A DNA stretch of 32,995 bases from Pseudomonadota bacterium (GTDB lineage: Bacteria > Pseudomonadota > Gammaproteobacteria > Burkholderiales > Chitinibacteraceae). Shown here one piece after another: positions 32,554 to 32,995 of the stretch. The stretch is from NCBI GenBank assembly GCA_018261735.1, contig JAGTRM010000039.1, positions 1 to 32,995 of the forward strand. The letters run 5' to 3'. Numbering within the stretch: the first letter of the stretch is position 1; each line of letters begins with the position of its first letter. The translations under genes and the position numbers were made by a program. Below the pieces are notes generated by a model. That model saw nothing but the letters and a program-made list of their open reading frames with translations, was not told where the DNA came from and did not search any database.

Positions 32554-32995
32554 CTAAGAAAAGCGTGATGTCTCAAACAGTACATCTCGTGATACGCCGT
32601 AACGGCGCAGGATACGGCGCAATTGCTCCAGTGCCTCGATCTGGATCTGCCGCACCCGTTCGCGCGTCAGGCTCAGGTTCGCTGCCAGATCTTCCAGGGT
32701 GCAGATCTCGAAGCCATTGAGCCCGTAGCGACGCTCGATCACCATGCGTTGCTTGTCCGACAACTGCTTGAGCCATTCGCAGACATAGCGTTCGATCTCG
32801 GCGTTTTGCAGCAGGGTTTCCGGGCCGTCATGCTGCTCGTCCGGGATCGATTCGCCGATCGTCAGCATCGGATCGATATCCAGCGGCGCATCCAATGACG
32901 CCACGCGCTCATTCAGGTTCATCACCCGTCGCACGTCTTCGACATCCTTGCCCACCAGGAGAGCAATATCTTCGACCGTCGGCTCCTGCCCATTA
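32554..32995 (-). CDS. rpoS: RNA polymerase sigma factor RpoS, C-terminal part
   Basis: The last about 146 codons of a stationary-phase sigma factor; the N-terminal part lies beyond the right edge. Region 3 is seen as QEPTVEDIALLVGKDVEDVRR and the RpoS-typical VMNLNERVASLDAPLDIDP. Region 4.2 holds the -35-reading helix-turn-helix, LEDLAANLSLTRERVRQIQ then EALEQLRRILRRYGVSRD. The spacer between regions 3 and 4 (SIPDEQHDGPETLLQ) is as in RpoS rather than RpoD or RpoH. The gene is convergent with the histidine kinase gene. Confidence 0.93.
   Translation of the reverse strand, partial: NGQEPTVEDIALLVGKDVEDVRRVMNLNERVASLDAPLDIDPMLTIGESIPDEQHDGPETLLQNAEIERYVCEWLKQLSDKQRMVIERRYGLNGFEICTLEDLAANLSLTRERVRQIQIEALEQLRRILRRYGVSRDVLFETSRFS

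Overview
The window looks like a chromosomal piece of a GC-rich betaproteobacterium. This is inferred from gene content and base use; I could not run a phylogeny. Gene density is high, most genes are read in long same-strand runs, and housekeeping genes (typA, metG, hslR, rpoS) are mixed with accessory metabolism. No tRNA, rRNA, CRISPR array, insertion sequence or phage gene was seen, and no gene-free stretch exceeds about 250 bases.

Region 1 (1-3100, minus strand) is a hexuronate module: the 5' end of a tagaturonate reductase gene (uxaB), 2-keto-3-deoxygluconate kinase (kdgK), a KdgR-type IclR regulator, and a separate FadR-type GntR regulator with its own terminator. Region 2 (3238-6715, minus) is a drug-efflux-type ABC exporter (lipoprotein adaptor, ATPase, one permease) next to the Hsp15 gene hslR. 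Region 3 (6735-12502) holds typA/bipA, a CoA pyrophosphatase of the Nudix family, a TRIC-type channel, metG and an acylphosphatase. The Nudix/channel junction carries an exact 23-bp tandem duplication.

Region 4 (about 12600-27959, plus strand) is the centrepiece: a complete aryl polyene (APE) pigment cluster of 17 tightly packed genes, followed by a small periplasmic protein gene. It encodes the whole type II polyketide-like system. An aromatic ammonia lyase makes the aryl acid starter and an AMP-ligase activates it. Two acyl carrier proteins carry the chain. Two ketosynthases and a chain-length-factor homologue extend it, and one ketoreductase and two hotdog dehydratases reduce and dehydrate it. 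A thioesterase, two acyltransferases, a glycosyltransferase, a LolA-like carrier, an MMPL exporter and an outer-membrane lipoprotein assemble and export the lipid-linked pigment. In this version the ligase and one dehydratase are one fused protein, and the glycosyltransferase and LpxL-type acyltransferase are separate proteins. Fifteen of the 16 junctions overlap, so the block is almost certainly one translationally coupled operon. The only AT-rich stretch, just upstream, carries candidate promoters and a pair of direct repeats one helical turn apart.

Region 5 (28024-32995) contains a bidirectional terminator closing the APE operon, a WbuC-type cupin gene (minus) whose leader contains a strong terminator just before its ribosome binding site, an unrecognised 366-370 residue protein, a thioredoxin-like [2Fe-2S] ferredoxin coupled to an alpha/beta hydrolase, an orphan membrane histidine kinase, and the 3' part of rpoS (minus).
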